A DNA stretch of 64,000 bases from Actinacidiphila oryziradicis. Lineage in GTDB: Bacteria > Actinomycetota > Actinomycetes > Streptomycetales > Streptomycetaceae. The position numbers and the translations under genes are program-made. This document shows, in pieces, positions 62,922 through 64,000 of this stretch. The notes beneath the pieces are model-generated. The model saw only the letters and a list, made by a program, of their open reading frames with translations. It did no database searches and was not told where the DNA came from. Location of the stretch: the NCBI RefSeq assembly GCF_005047355.1, contig NZ_SUMC01000037.1:1-64000 (forward strand), in the 5' to 3' direction. Position 1 is the first letter of the stretch. Each line of letters begins with the position of its first letter.

Positions 62922-63563
62922 ATGGCTGCCGTGCAGCTGAACCCGATCTCCTGGCCCGCGTTGACCGAAGCACTCGCCGACCGCATCACCGATCTCACCC
63001 CCGCCGACGGCAGCCCCTGGCCACGCGTCGCCGTCGACGGCGCCCCCGCCGCCCGCACCGGCGAACTGACCGAGGCTCTGGCCGCAGCCCTGCGCACCCG
63101 CGGCCGCCCGGCCCTGCGGGTCAGCACCACCGGGTTCTGGCGCGCCGCGTCGCTGCGCCTCGAACACGGCCGCCACGACCCGGACTCGTACTACGACCTC
63201 TGGCTCGACACCGGAGCCCTGTGGCGCGAGGTACTCGGCCCCCTGTCCCCGGACGGCACCGGCCGCGTGCTGCCCTCCCTCCGCGACCCGGCCACCGACC
63301 GCGCCACCCGCGCCCCGTACACCGAACTCCCGCCCGGCGCCGTCCTCCTGCTCGACGGCTCCCTGCTCCTCGGCCACGGATTCCCCTTCGACCTCGCAGT
63401 CCACCTCCGCCTCTCCCCAGCCGCCCTGGCCCGCCGCACCCCCGAAGCCGACCGCTGGACCCTCCCCGCCTTCGCCCGCTACGACAACGAGCTCCACCCG
63501 GCGCAGACAGCCGACATCCTCGTCCACGCCGACGACCCCCGCCGCCCCGCCTGGACCACCTGA
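62922..63563 (+). CDS. Uridine-kinase-like protein with degenerate P-loop
   Basis: A 213-residue protein collinear with streptomycete proteins named 'uridine kinase'. The segment that should be a Walker A box reads RVAVDGAPAARTGELTEALA; the GKT Lys is absent. Later parts keep the family look: FWRAASLRLEHGRHDPDSYY, LPPGAVLLLDGSLLLGHGF and YDNELHPAQTADILVHADDP. ATP-dependent phosphorylation is therefore doubtful. It may be an inactive paralogue or bind a nucleotide differently. ATG 62922, 35 bp after gnd. Confidence 0.7.
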   Translation: MAAVQLNPISWPALTEALADRITDLTPADGSPWPRVAVDGAPAARTGELTEALAAALRTRGRPALRVSTTGFWRAASLRLEHGRHDPDSYYDLWLDTGALWREVLGPLSPDGTGRVLPSLRDPATDRATRAPYTELPPGAVLLLDGSLLLGHGFPFDLAVHLRLSPAALARRTPEADRWTLPAFARYDNELHPAQTADILVHADDPRRPAWTT

Positions 63564-63759
63564 CCCCGGCAGCCGACCCCCGCCGAGGGGCGCCGCACGC
63601 CCGCCGGCCGCTGAACCCGGACCGGCCCGACCCGCCGCCGGAGGCCGTCAGCGTGAAGGTGCCGTAATGGCGGCAGGGGCAGGCCCGGGCAGCGCCGCCG
63701 CAGAGGACCGCACCCTCCTTGCAGCCGGGCGCCACAGACCGTTAGCGTTCGGCTGCACC

Positions 63760-64000
63760 ATGACTCTCGCCATCGTGCCGCTGACCACCGAGCACATACC
63801 CGAGGCCGCCGCCCTCCACGACCGCTGGTACGCCCGGGCCCGCAGAAGCCTCCCGTACCAGTCCGGCCGGACCACCGCGCCGCCCACCGGCGAGGAACTC
63901 CTCGGCAAGATCCTCGCCGAACCGCACGTGGAAGCCGCCTCCGCCCGCGCCGCCACAGGCGGCTTCGGGGGCTATCTCGCTGCCGTCCCAGTCGACCTCG
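63760..64000 (+). CDS. GNAT-type N-acetyltransferase, 5' part (runs off the window)
   Basis: ATG 63760 opens MTLAIVPLTTEHIPEAAALH, followed by DRWYARARRSLPYQ, and stays open to the window edge (80 codons). The first strand-helix (xxPLTxEHIxEAAxLH) is typical of GNAT N-termini. The acetyl-CoA motif lies beyond the window, so the assignment is provisional. The ~195 bp before it show nothing recognisable. Confidence 0.55.
   Translation, partial: MTLAIVPLTTEHIPEAAALHDRWYARARRSLPYQSGRTTAPPTGEELLGKILAEPHVEAASARAATGGFGGYLAAVPVDL

Overview
The window is very GC-rich, its genes end in C/G-biased codons, many start with GTG, and it carries Streptomyces-type markers: a bioB-bioA-bioD cluster, a ureABCFGD operon, several clpP-like and TetR genes, GatD/MurT, and a ydaO (c-di-AMP) riboswitch before a secreted C40 peptidase. 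It therefore reads as chromosomal DNA of Streptomyces or a close relative. I saw no rRNA, tRNA, CRISPR array or intact insertion sequence.

Region 1 (1-10.1 kb) mixes intact genes with gene debris. A damaged beta-helix gene is followed by an XRE regulator and an aldo/keto reductase, then a mosaic of gene ends (recombinase, aldo/keto reductase, XRE, aldehyde dehydrogenase). Next come an intact isochorismatase-like hydrolase and its divergent TetR gene with paired operators, a frameshifted SRPBCC gene, an IS607-type transposase stub, hydrolase/amidohydrolase/dioxygenase remnants, a methyltransferase, and abutting remnants of an ISL3-like transposase, a tyrosine integrase and a flavin monooxygenase. 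This looks like a site of repeated insertion and loss. Region 2 (10.1-15 kb) has an RHH antitoxin with a Fic-like partner lacking the Fic motif, a DUF4865/TetR pair, a secreted lipase and a large LuxR regulator.

Region 3 (15.5-20.2 kb) is biotin biosynthesis: bioB, bioA and bioD on the minus strand and bioF divergent. Region 4 (20.4-24.5 kb) has an anti-sigma-type ATPase, a membrane protein, a GNAT gene, the riboswitch-controlled C40 peptidase, a ClpP paralogue with the catalytic His replaced by Arg, and a divergent Phd/YefM-type antitoxin. Region 5 (24.7-29.9 kb) is the urease operon, ending in a translationally coupled PemK/MazF-like protein.

Region 6 (30-36.5 kb) has a broken tripeptidyl-aminopeptidase gene, efeO-efeB (iron uptake, no efeU here) and a secreted phospholipase C-type enzyme, then about 0.85 kb of repeat-bearing noncoding DNA. 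Region 7 (36.6-44 kb) is a sugar-related group: a GH5-like glycosidase, a BadF/GlcNAc-kinase-type kinase, a broken GH3 gene, a polytopic glycosyltransferase-like protein, a MarR regulator, an RpiR regulator and a SIS-domain protein. Region 8 (44-52 kb) has an epimerase, an OFA transporter with a 51-residue partner, PlsC, MFS debris, a CtaG-type protein and pfkA.

Region 9 (51.8-64 kb) starts with a 260-bp MITE-like element bounded by perfect 29-bp inverted repeats. Then come gatD-murT (peptidoglycan amidation), a second-type peptide deformylase, a TetR/acyl-CoA dehydrogenase pair with two operator palindromes, a winged-helix regulator, a PAS-GAF-SpoIIE-ATPase phosphatase, an SRPBCC protein, 6-phosphogluconate dehydrogenase, a kinase-like protein with a degenerate P-loop, and a GNAT gene cut by the window end.
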